A stretch of 22,223 nt of DNA from NCBI GenBank assembly GCA_023250495.1, contig JAHFAP010000014.1, forward strand, positions 1-22,223, given 5' to 3'. The stretch comes from Deltaproteobacteria bacterium. GTDB taxonomy: Bacteria > Desulfobacterota > Binatia > UBA9968. Within the stretch, counting starts at the first letter, position 1. The number at the start of each line of letters is the position of its first letter. The translations under genes and the position numbers were made by a program. Shown piece after piece: positions 5,577 to 12,091 of this stretch. Below the pieces are notes generated by a model, which did not search any database, was not told the DNA's origin, and saw nothing but the letters and a program-made list of their open reading frames with translations.

Positions 5577-6224
5577 ATGAAAAGAGAAGTAGAGTTACTC
5601 ATGTTCGATCTGGATGGGACGCTGGCCGCCACGGGACGGGACCTGGCCAACTCGGTGAATCATGTCCGCTCCCTGCTCAAGCTGGAACCTCTAGAAGACA
5701 GTCTTGTCTATGGCCACGTGGGCCGCGGGGTCGAGCATCTGCTGCGGAGCTCCCTCCCGGAGAAATATCAAAATCGTTTCAGCGAGGTGATGGAGCTGTT
5801 TCTCAGGCACTATGAGGAGCACCTGCTGGATACGACCGTGCTCTATCCGCATGTCAAAGAGATCCTGGATCATTTCAGCGTCAAAAAAAGGGCTGTGGTC
5901 AGCAACAAACTCCACCGCCTGACCGTAGCGATACTGAGAGGATTGGGGATCGAAGTCTGCTTTGACGCCGTTCTCGGCGGGGACAGCGCGTCGAACAAGA
6001 AGCCTGATCCAAGCGCCCTGAATCATGTCCTGGACGCGTTCAAGGTCGAGCCAAGCAAGGCCCTGATCGTCGGCGACGGCGATACGGACATAGAGGCGGG
6101 AAAAAGGGCGGGTGTTTATACCTGCGGTGTTACCTACGGATTGGGCAAGAGGGAGGAGCTGGTGGCGGCGGGGCCGGACTTTCTCATCGATGACCTGCGA
6201 GAGCTGACAGATTATATTTGTTGA
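5577..6224 (+). CDS. HAD-superfamily phosphatase, phosphoglycolate phosphatase-like
   Basis: The 215-residue protein shows all four HAD motifs: nucleophile and acid D11-x-D13 (MFDLDGTLA), S109 in VVSNKLHR, K142 in KKPDPSALNH, and VGDGDTDIEAG with D167 and D171. The helical cap between about residues 18 and 85 is of the C1 type seen in Gph/PgmB-like enzymes. These dephosphorylate small phosphate esters such as 2-phosphoglycolate or sugar phosphates. The exact substrate cannot be assigned. The frame is open upstream to 5529, but that codon overlaps the -35 box, so ATG 5577 is used. Confidence 0.9.
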   Translation: MKREVELLMFDLDGTLAATGRDLANSVNHVRSLLKLEPLEDSLVYGHVGRGVEHLLRSSLPEKYQNRFSEVMELFLRHYEEHLLDTTVLYPHVKEILDHFSVKKRAVVSNKLHRLTVAILRGLGIEVCFDAVLGGDSASNKKPDPSALNHVLDAFKVEPSKALIVGDGDTDIEAGKRAGVYTCGVTYGLGKREELVAAGPDFLIDDLRELTDYIC

Positions 6225-6270
6225 GATTGCAGGAGGGAGGATTTTGCCCAGGGGCTAGCCAGCTCTTTTC

Positions 6271-6299
6271 TTGTGCCCGCCAGCAAAATTCGCTATCGT
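6271..6299 (+). promoter_or_regulatory. Possible promoter of the small helical-protein gene
   Basis: TTGTGC (6271-6276) and TATCGT (6294-6299) are 17 bp apart. The expected start is at about 6306, directly before ATG 6307. Confidence 0.4.
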
Positions 6300-6306
6300 T
6301 ACTGCC

Positions 6307-6456
6307 ATGAAGGAAGCCGATTTTTTGAAGAAGGTCGGAATCTATTCCCGCTATCTGACGCAGTTTCTCAACGACGGGGATGTCCCTAAGATTCTCGATG
6401 CGATCAAGGAGCTGGAAGAAATCCGGCAGCAGGCAGAGAAGGAAAAGGTAGAGTAG
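6307..6456 (+). CDS. Small helical hypothetical protein
   Basis: From ATG 6307 the product is 49 residues, starting MKEADFLKKVGIYSRYLTQF and ending in a charged helix (ILDAIKELEEIRQQAEKEK). It is soluble, has no Cys and looks all-helical with possible coiled-coil propensity at 30-47. I do not recognise a family. The frame extends to a TTG at 6271, but this would overlap the predicted promoter. Amino-acid composition looks like a real protein. It stands alone between the phosphatase and the convergent thioredoxin-fold gene. Confidence 0.55.
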   Translation: MKEADFLKKVGIYSRYLTQFLNDGDVPKILDAIKELEEIRQQAEKEKVE

Positions 6457-6504
6457 CCTTTCCCGCGTTCTTCTTATCGCTTTATCTTTCAGGACAGGAA
6501 CAGC

Positions 6505-7080
6505 TCATTCAAAGGCGAAGGAAGCCTTTTTTGCCCAGTCGCTCTTAGGATGGCTCTCCATCAGCCGCTTCCAGACCGCCTTGCGGTCGTCGGCGGTCCC
6601 GCCGCTTATCCTGTTCTTGCACACCCCGAGAAAATAGAGAGCCTCGGGAACCAGCTCGCTCGTTCCGTGCTGGTCCACGAGCGTTTGGAAATGCTTCGCG
6701 GCGGTGGAAAAATCTCGCTCCTCGAAGGCGGCGCGCCCGAGGGCGAGCGTCATGTGGGCCAGGAAATCATCCGGTGGAAGGTAGCCGGTCTCGCGGTAAT
6801 GCTCCGTGCCGCTGCCATCCAGGAGTATGAATGTAGGGGTCCAGGGGACGCGGTATCTCTCCGTCAGGTCAGGGTGGTCGTCGGTATGGATCTTCACGGG
6901 AATGAAGTGATCGATAATGAAGGCCGCCACTTTTTCCTGTGGATACGTCACGGCATCCATCTTGCGACAGCCCCCTCACTGCGGCGCGTGGCTAAAATCC
7001 AGCAACACCCGCTTGCCGCTCGCCTTGGCCTCTCTCAGCCCCGCTTCGATCTGGGATTTCCAGTCAATTGTTTTGGCCAT
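6505..7080 (-). CDS. Thioredoxin-fold protein with in-frame TGA: candidate selenoprotein (UGGC)
   Basis: From ATG 7080, which has AAGGAG 7 nt upstream, the frame reads MAKTIDWKSQIEAGLREAKA, then RVLLDFSHAPQ, a TGA at 6978-6976 (codon 35), then GGCRKMDAVTYPQEKV and on to the stop at 6505. A thioredoxin-like redox protein should have CxxC after the LLDF strand; here the TGA takes the first Cys position and the second Cys (38) is present, giving U-G-G-C. The cis-Pro loop (PWTPTFILLDG) follows near residue 84, and residues about 115-191 look like a TPR-type helical extension. A hairpin fit for a bacterial SECIS begins 16 nt after the TGA. No signal peptide is seen, so it is probably cytoplasmic. 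A conventional reading would start at ATG 6960 and lose the active site. A nonsense mutation or sequence error is possible but less likely. Confidence 0.8.
6940..6959 (-). promoter_or_regulatory. SECIS-like hairpin downstream of the in-frame TGA
   Basis: On the minus strand TGGATGC (6959-6953) pairs with GTATCCA (6946-6940) over 7 bp including one G-U. The loop is CGTGAC, with G in its second position. The stem begins 16 nt and the loop 23 nt after the TGA. Bacterial SECIS elements lie inside the coding region shortly after the UGA and need a G near the start of the loop for SelB binding. It has not been folded by program. Confidence 0.55.
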
Positions 7081-7111
7081 AAAGGCTCTCCTTTTTATTT
7101 GCTTAGCTTGA

Positions 7112-7141
7112 AACTTAGCGCAGCTCCATGGGGCTGGTCAA
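7112..7141 (-). promoter_or_regulatory. Possible promoter of the thioredoxin-fold gene
   Basis: TTGACC (7141-7136) and TAAGTT (7117-7112) are separated by 18 bp, predicting a start near 7105 and a short leader that holds the AAGGAG site at 7093-7088. The -10 is weak (three of six). The rest of the 7142-7290 gap shows no supported feature. Confidence 0.4.
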
Positions 7142-7290
7142 CCGTCATGAGAGGCAATAACGGTGGGTGATAGGAATTTGCGCTCAGCAGCGACAATCGG
7201 GCACTTGCTCATCAGCATGTTAAGGAAGCGGACTACACGGTTTAGGAGCGCTGCTTTGTTTGAGCCGTGGTTGCGGCTAGAGAATGATTG

Positions 7291-8067
7291 CTATTTGGTC
7301 AGGCTGCTCCGGATTTTGGCGTCTTCTAATAACTCGGCGGCTTTTTCCCTCACCTCGCTGTTTTGGTCAGAGAGGGCGCCTTTGACTAGCTGCAATTCAC
7401 CCCTCTCGGCAAGCGCCTCGAGGGCCTCCATGCGAATTGACGGGTCGGGGTCACGCAGCGCCCGGCTTAAGATCGGAACCACATCCGGTTCCTCGTCATC
7501 CTCGAGGGCCTCCAGGGCCGCTCTCCTCACTTCCGGGTCGGGACTGGCCAGGGCTTCGTTGATGGCTTTCAGAGCGGCGGCGCGATCACGCTCCAGCAGC
7601 TCCTCGAAGTTCGGGAGTTCACGCTTTTTCTGTGCAGGTGGCGTCTCGGGCGGAGAAGGGGAGGAAAGGGCCTTTGCCGGCAAAGGCGTTGAGGCCAACG
7701 GTAACGCCACCACCTTGGCGAGCCGGTCATTCTCGTAGAAGTAGGCGAGATTGAATCCCCGGAGGATCTGCTCCAAGGCCAGGTTCGGAGGGAGGTTTTG
7801 GAGATCCACTGTGATCCGGTTTTCAGCCGCCTCTTCATCCTTGAGTTCCACCTGAATGTGGCTCTTCTCCCGAATTTCCTGAAGCAGATCGCTAAGCGGG
7901 ACATCCACGGCTCTGACGGTCAAGTGCCCCTCTGAGAGGGTCACGAGAGGGTTTGTGGAGTGGGTGTCGGACGGCGCCTCCGACCCCATCACTTTCCACG
8001 GCTGTAAAATGGGTAACAGAAACAGGAGCGTAGCCGACCAGCGCCTTATTCTGCTTCCAATCCTCAT
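7291..8067 (-). CDS. Secreted protein with STN-like domain and HEAT repeats
   Basis: The 258-residue protein begins with an Arg-rich signal sequence (residues about 1-28, hydrophobic LLFLLPIL). Residues about 42-115 (GHLTVRAVDVPLSDLLQEIR, QNLPPNLALEQILRGFNLAY) resemble the STN/secretin N-terminal domain, in which a short helix-strand unit contacts partner proteins in the periplasm. A Pro-rich linker (about 122-148) follows. Then come roughly three HEAT/PBS-lyase-type repeats (ALASPDPEVRRAALEALED, ALRDPDPSIRMEALEALAER, ALSDQNSEVREKAAELLED). It is probably a periplasmic scaffold. No enzyme motif is seen. The ribosome binding site at 8067 is weak. Confidence 0.82.
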   Translation of the reverse strand: MRIGSRIRRWSATLLFLLPILQPWKVMGSEAPSDTHSTNPLVTLSEGHLTVRAVDVPLSDLLQEIREKSHIQVELKDEEAAENRITVDLQNLPPNLALEQILRGFNLAYFYENDRLAKVVALPLASTPLPAKALSSPSPPETPPAQKKRELPNFEELLERDRAAALKAINEALASPDPEVRRAALEALEDDEEPDVVPILSRALRDPDPSIRMEALEALAERGELQLVKGALSDQNSEVREKAAELLEDAKIRSSLTK

Positions 8068-8099
8068 GCTGGATCGTTTTACTTTAGCTCCGTTTGCTT

Positions 8100-8143
8100 A
8101 ACCAGGCTCGACTGGAAGCTCCGGGCACGGCCAGAGCCTGGTT
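8100..8143. repeat. Perfect 10-bp inverted repeat between two minus-strand genes
   Basis: AACCAGGCTC (8100-8109) and GAGCCTGGTT (8134-8143) are exact inverted copies around a 24-bp spacer. The hairpin lies 67 bp after the stop of the broken secreted-protein gene and 32 bp before the HEAT gene start. No T-run follows on either strand, so it is not a classical terminator. It may be a stability or processing hairpin. Confidence 0.45.
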
Positions 8144-8210
8144 CTCTGTTCTTTGGCCCCTGGCCGCGCTCGGGATGGCTGCACAAGAAATGTCGCCGCC
8201 TTGGCTATGG

Positions 8211-8662
8211 CTAGGGGCAGTGCCCGGTATTCGGATCGACTACGCACTTCAGAGTAGGCACCAGCAGGAAATCCGGCTTTATGACTTTCAAATTGTTCTG
8301 ATTCGGAAAATGGGCGTTGAGAGACGTCAGATTTACGATCGGCGTCGGTTTCAGAGGCAGGGCCGGCACGATTTGATAACCCTTTAGGTGAATAGTGTTA
8401 TTGAAGACCTCCGAGCCATCCTTGTGGACCGGTGTGCAAAGGAGTTTGCTAATGAACTTTTGGACCAGCTCATCGTGGAACTGATCTATCAGGTGGATGG
8501 GGTTAGCCAATGTGATAGGGGACGCCGGCCGAATCAAGTAGCATTTGTAATGACCGACTGGGGGGGAGCCTGGCCATAAGCAGGTGCGAGCCCAAGGAAG
8601 ATCAGAGCCAGCATGGCCACCGTCAACGCCGACAGTTGTAACGCATTGAATCTCGCTCTCAT
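8211..8662 (-). pseudogene. Secreted Cys-containing repeat protein, frameshifted in a C7 run
   Basis: ATG 8662, with AGGAG 7 nt upstream, opens a frame with a clear signal peptide (MRARFNALQLSALTVAMLAL, then IFLGLAPAYGQAPP) that stops early at TGA near 8535. One frame over, and open from the same point to TAG 8211, is VGHYKCYLIRPASPITLANP, DQFHDELVQKF, LLCTPVHKDG, NNTIHLKGYQIVP and a terminal LKCVVDPNTGHCP. The GHYKCY...DQF...LCTP.DKxG...HLxCY pattern belongs to a family of secreted proteins I know from environmental deltaproteobacteria. Its role is unknown. The two frames join exactly if the C7 run (G7 at 8560-8566 on the plus strand) had eight bases, giving about 150 residues. The break may be a sequencing slip, a mutation or phase variation. 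Confidence 0.75.
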
Positions 8663-8808
8663 TGGATCTCTCCTCTCTTTTTTAGGTTGCCGTCAGGGGC
8701 GTTGTACCTTCAGGATGCAGGAGCGCAGGTTAAGGGCCTCTAATTTTTGCTTTCATTCTCCTGCCCTCGCTTTTGCCTTTCCGGGTGGGGATGCGCTAAC
8801 TAACGACA

Positions 8809-8837
8809 AGCCTATTGACATGATTCTCCTTTGTCAA
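8809..8837 (-). promoter_or_regulatory. Possible promoter of the secreted-protein gene
   Basis: TTGACA (8837-8832) and TAGGCT (8814-8809) are 17 bp apart, predicting a start at about 8802 and a 140-nt leader. The -10 is poor. TTGACA also occurs on the other strand at 8815-8820, forming an inverted pair with TGTCAA at 8832-8837. The remainder of 8663-8863 shows nothing else. Confidence 0.3.
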
Positions 8838-8863
8838 GGGTAGGGACCTGAAAGACTCATGAA

Positions 8864-9538
8864 TTAAGCCGGGGTTAGACGTCTCTCCAGATAGTGGGCG
8901 TAGCGGGACATGGCGTAGGTGCATAGCCAGTAGACAACCGCGATGAAGAGATAAAGCTCGAAGGGGCGTATCTCGCGGTTGTTGACGATCTGCGCGGCCT
9001 TGGTCAGATCGACGTAGCCGATAATGGAGGCGAGGGAGGTGTCCTTGAACAGGACAATGAACTGGGTTACCAGCGCCGGGATCATGTTCCTCAATGCCTG
9101 GGGAAGGATCACGTAACCCATGGTCTGTGCGGAGCTGAGGCCGATGGAGGCCGCCGCTTCGATCTGTCCGCGCGGCACGGACTGAATTCCCGCTCTTACA
9201 ATCTCTCCCAAATAGGCGGCCTCGAAAATCACGAAGGCCATCAGTGCGATGCCGTACTCGGGAAGGGGCAGGCGCAGGATGATCGGTAAGATGAACCAGA
9301 ACCAGAAAATCACCATGACCAGCGGCACGCCGCGAAAGAGCTCCACGTAAACAGTTGCGGGCACGCGGATCCAGGCTGAGCGTGCGAGCCTTCCCAGGCC
9401 GATGAAGATCCCCAGGATAAAGCCGATCACCATGGCGGGAAGCGCAAGCCGGAGCGTGCCGCCGACAAAGTTCCCGAAGCCCAGAAGCCCCTGCAAGAGG
9501 AGAAAGTCGAAATTTTTCAGGATGACGGCGAAGTCCAT
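8864..9538 (-). CDS. Polar amino-acid ABC transporter permease (GltK/HisM type)
   Basis: The 224-residue inner-membrane protein has several strongly hydrophobic helices. It carries the EAA loop of amino-acid permeases, EIVRAGIQSVPRGQIEAAAS then IGLSSAQTMGYVILPQALR, which docks on the ATPase. The N-terminal TLRLALPAMVIGFILGIFIG and YVELFRGVPLVMVIFWFWF are characteristic of the HisM/GltK family. ATG 9538 follows GAGG by 7 nt. A TTG one codon upstream is also possible. It is the last gene of the four-gene importer operon, 10 nt after the other permease, with which it should form a heterodimer. Confidence 0.93.
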   Translation of the reverse strand: MDFAVILKNFDFLLLQGLLGFGNFVGGTLRLALPAMVIGFILGIFIGLGRLARSAWIRVPATVYVELFRGVPLVMVIFWFWFILPIILRLPLPEYGIALMAFVIFEAAYLGEIVRAGIQSVPRGQIEAAASIGLSSAQTMGYVILPQALRNMIPALVTQFIVLFKDTSLASIIGYVDLTKAAQIVNNREIRPFELYLFIAVVYWLCTYAMSRYAHYLERRLTPA

Positions 9539-9548
9539 CAATGAACCT

Positions 9549-10274
9549 CTAGTGCTCCGCTGCGCCCACTCTCGCGATCATCCCTGGGATGGCGAAGCGG
9601 CGTTCAACTCGGGCCATGACAAAAGCGATCGTCAGGCACAAGGCAAGGTAGATGAGAGTTCCGGCGGTCAGCGCCTCGAACGCCCTCGCGGTGTAGGTCT
9701 CGATCTGGCGCGTCTGAAAGGTCAGCTCCGCGACTCCGATGGTCAGCGCCACAGAAGAGTTCTTGAGCAGGTTGAGCGACTCGTTGGTTGCCGGCGGGAT
9801 GATCAGGCGAAGCGCGATCGGAAGAATGATTAGGCGATATGCCTGTCCGGTGCTAAGCCCCGTGGAGATTGCGGCCTCGAACTGCGTCTTGGGAATCGCC
9901 TGGATGCCGGCGCGAATCACCTCCGAAAAGCGCGCGCCGTGATAAACTCCTAGAGCGACAGTCCCGGCCCAAAATTCTGCTCCATGGTTGAACAGCCAGT
10001 CTTGAAGCGATTGGGGCAAGAAAGGAGGGAGCGCAAAATACCAAAAAAACATCCACACGAGTAGCGGCACGTTGCGGAAGAATTCGACGTAGCAGGTCGC
10101 GAGCGCGCGCAGAGGCGCGAACGGCACGGTGCGAAGCGCGCCGGAGAGAGTCCCCAGGCCGAGCGCGAGCAACCACGCCAGCACGGAGATCTCGAGCGTA
10201 GTAACGACCCCCTGGAGCAGCCACTGGCCGGATTGGCCCGTCCAGAGAACCGACCAGTCGAAGTGGTAGTTCAT
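9549..10274 (-). CDS. Polar amino-acid ABC transporter permease (GltJ/HisQ type)
   Basis: The 241-residue permease starts MNYHFDWSVLWTGQSGQWLL, a start typical of GltJ, and has about five membrane segments. It shows YVEFFRNVPLLVWMFFWYF and the EAA loop EVIRAGIQAIPKTQFEAAIS then TGLSTGQAYRLIILPIALR. It pairs with the downstream permease to form the channel of a glutamate/polar amino-acid importer. A 98-bp gap separates it from the binding-protein gene upstream in the operon. That gap holds a strong hairpin that may lower expression of the permeases relative to the binding protein. Confidence 0.93.
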   Translation of the reverse strand: MNYHFDWSVLWTGQSGQWLLQGVVTTLEISVLAWLLALGLGTLSGALRTVPFAPLRALATCYVEFFRNVPLLVWMFFWYFALPPFLPQSLQDWLFNHGAEFWAGTVALGVYHGARFSEVIRAGIQAIPKTQFEAAISTGLSTGQAYRLIILPIALRLIIPPATNESLNLLKNSSVALTIGVAELTFQTRQIETYTARAFEALTAGTLIYLALCLTIAFVMARVERRFAIPGMIARVGAAEH

Positions 10275-10292
10275 GCTTTAGCTAACAGCTTT

Positions 10293-10357
10293 CAGCGATC
10301 AGCATTCAGCTTAAGAGGGGAAGGGGGGGGTGTCTCTTTGCTGAGGGCTGATAGCTG
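10293..10357. repeat. Long intra-operon hairpin of TCAGC-type repeat
   Basis: CAGCGATCAGCATTCAGC (10293-10310) pairs with GCTGAGGGCTGATAGCTG (10340-10357) over 18 bp with two mismatches and one G-T. The loop contains a G8 run (10323-10330). The arms are built from (T)CAGC units and resemble a dispersed repeat. It lies between the binding-protein stop (10373) and the permease start (10274), where such hairpins often protect the upstream message from 3' decay, as the REP of malE-malF does. Confidence 0.55.
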
Positions 10358-10372
10358 ACTGCTTCTTGGCTA

Positions 10373-11230
10373 TTACTTCGGCACCGCCTGATAGATCAAG
10401 AATTTCTTGACCTCAGGCGTCATCGGGTAGGGCAGCTCGCCCTTCGGCCCGAACCATTTGTCGTAGATCTCGAAGAATTTTCCCGAGTCGATCCCTTCCA
10501 TGAGTCCGTTATTGACGGCGTTGCGGAAGTCGGCGTCGCCGTTGCGCATGGCCATGCCGTAAGGCTCGTAAGAATAGAAGTCGCCGACGATCACCCAATT
10601 TCCCGGGCTCGGGGCCTTGGCCTTGAGGCCGGCGAGCTGGATGCCGTCGTTGGTGTAGGCCTCCACCTGACCTTGGGCCAACGCCTGGAAAGCGGCGGGC
10701 TGATCCGGGAACTCGCGCAGCTGCGCGGTCGGCGCCCGCTCGCGAATAATCCGCGCATTCGTAGATCCCTGCTGAGCGGCGACGCGTTTGCCGGCAAGAT
10801 CTTTGATGCCCTTGATCGGGCTGCCTTTCTTCACCAGGAACTGGGCGCCGGTGACGAAAAAAGTCAGGCTGAAGTCCACGCTATCTCGGCGCGCTCTCGT
10901 GTCGGTCATGGTCTCGGCGATCAGGTCCACGGCATTCGATGTGAGAAGCGGGATTCTCGTGGCCGGAGCGGATTCTTTCTTCTCCACCTTCAGCGGCTTG
11001 CCGACTTTTTGCGCTACGGACGGAAGGACGAGCTGCTCTACCAGATCGATGGAGAAGCCGACCCACTGATTCTCCTTGTTGACGTAGGCGAAGGGTGGAG
11101 AGCCGGTTCGGGTGCCGATGGTGAGGGTTCCGGTGCGGGCGATTTTCTCCAGCGTTGTTTCGGCCACGGCCGGCCCGGCGTTTATCGCTGTCGTGAACAG
11201 AGCCAGTAGAAGGATGAGCACTCGCTTCAT
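10373..11230 (-). CDS. Polar amino-acid ABC transporter substrate-binding protein (SBP_bac_3)
   Basis: The 285-residue periplasmic protein has a signal peptide (MKRVLILLLALFTTAINAGP, cleavage about AVA|ETT at residue 23). It shows family-3 binding-protein motifs: GTLTIGTRTGSPPFAYVN, WVGFSIDLVEQL, VDLIAETMTDTRARRDSVDF, LAGKRVAAQQGSTNARII and YTNDGIQLAGL. The TxTxxR and D-type residues fit binding of an amino acid through its alpha groups. The side-chain preference (Glu/Asp, Gln or His) cannot be fixed. AGGAGG lies 6 nt before ATG 11230. It is second in the operon, 10 nt after the ATPase gene. Confidence 0.92.
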   Translation of the reverse strand: MKRVLILLLALFTTAINAGPAVAETTLEKIARTGTLTIGTRTGSPPFAYVNKENQWVGFSIDLVEQLVLPSVAQKVGKPLKVEKKESAPATRIPLLTSNAVDLIAETMTDTRARRDSVDFSLTFFVTGAQFLVKKGSPIKGIKDLAGKRVAAQQGSTNARIIRERAPTAQLREFPDQPAAFQALAQGQVEAYTNDGIQLAGLKAKAPSPGNWVIVGDFYSYEPYGMAMRNGDADFRNAVNNGLMEGIDSGKFFEIYDKWFGPKGELPYPMTPEVKKFLIYQAVPK

Positions 11231-11240
11231 GATAACCTCC

Positions 11241-11969
11241 TCAGTGGAAGAGAATCTTGCTTAGAAACTGTTTGGCCCTCGGTGACTTTGGCTCGGCAAA
11301 GAAGCTCTCAGGTTTTCCCTCTTCGATGATCTGTCCCTCGTCCATGAAGACCACGCGGTGGGCGACCCGCCGGGCGAAACCCATCTCGTGCGTCACGACC
11401 ACCATAGTCATCCCGTCGCGGGCGAGGTCGGTCATGACTTCTAACACCTCATTGATCATCTCAGGATCGAGCGCCGAGGTCGGCTCGTCAAAGAGCATGA
11501 TCTTCGGCTGCATCGCCAGCGCCCGGGCGATGGCGACGCGCTGCTGCTGGCCGCCGGAGAGACTGGCGGGAAAGGCGCCGGCCTTGTCCGGAATCCCCAC
11601 CCGCTCCAGCAGCTGCATCGCGGTCTTTTCTCCCTCTTCGCGGGAGACCCTTCTCACCTTGATCGGGCCCAGAGTGATGTTTTCCATGACGCTTAAATGA
11701 GGGTAGAGATTGAACTGTTGGAAGACAAATCCGATCTCCGCGCGGAGCGCCCTGAGATCGAGGGAGGGATCGGAGAGTTGCTTCCCGGCGACGATGATCT
11801 CTCCCGACTGGACGGCTTCGAGCCTATTGATGCAACGGATCAGAGTGCTCTTGCCGCTGCCGCTCGGACCGCAAATCACCACGACCTCGCCGCTCTCGAT
11901 TTGGAGATCGATCTCCTTGAGAACGTGAAGCGTCCCGAACCACTTGTTGACGTGTTGGAACTCAACCAC
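11241..11969 (-). CDS. Polar amino-acid ABC transporter ATP-binding protein (GlnQ/GltL type)
   Basis: The product is 242 residues from GTG 11969. It has Walker A GPSGSGKST, Q-loop QQFNLYPHLSV, signature LSGGQQQRVAIARAL, Walker B IMLFDEPTSALDP and switch His in VTHEMGFAR, all complete, so it is an active ATPase powering amino-acid import. The frame is open upstream to an ATG at 12047, but relatives begin at the equivalent of VEFQHVNKWFG, and the upstream stretch contains a promoter-like pair. GTG 11969 is therefore preferred even though no Shine-Dalgarno precedes it. It is the first gene of the operon. Confidence 0.9.
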   Translation of the reverse strand: MVEFQHVNKWFGTLHVLKEIDLQIESGEVVVICGPSGSGKSTLIRCINRLEAVQSGEIIVAGKQLSDPSLDLRALRAEIGFVFQQFNLYPHLSVMENITLGPIKVRRVSREEGEKTAMQLLERVGIPDKAGAFPASLSGGQQQRVAIARALAMQPKIMLFDEPTSALDPEMINEVLEVMTDLARDGMTMVVVTHEMGFARRVAHRVVFMDEGQIIEEGKPESFFAEPKSPRAKQFLSKILFH

Positions 11970-12016
11970 GGGAATGAAGATTCTGTCGCAGAGAGATTTG
12001 CAAATTACCGGTCGGC

Positions 12017-12044
12017 ATACTATATGATCGTTGACAAATTGCAA
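12017..12044 (-). promoter_or_regulatory. Possible promoter of the amino-acid importer operon
   Basis: TTGCAA (12044-12039) and TAGTAT (12022-12017) are 16 bp apart. Transcription would begin near 12010, about 40 nt before GTG 11969 and downstream of the alternative ATG at 12047, which supports the shorter protein. Confidence 0.4.
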
Positions 12045-12091
12045 CATCGAAGAGTTCGGGGATTCAGCGGGTCGAGAAAAGGAGGAGCACG

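Noticed and set aside
7163..7738. 191-codon plus-strand frame
   Set aside because: Mostly antisense to the STN/HEAT gene. The Ser/Arg-rich runs mirror the Glu/Ala-rich repeats on the other strand.
8094..8579. Plus-strand frames 8094-8387 and 8388-8579
   Set aside because: They are antisense to the secreted-protein gene, which has a ribosome binding site, signal peptide and recognisable Cys motifs.
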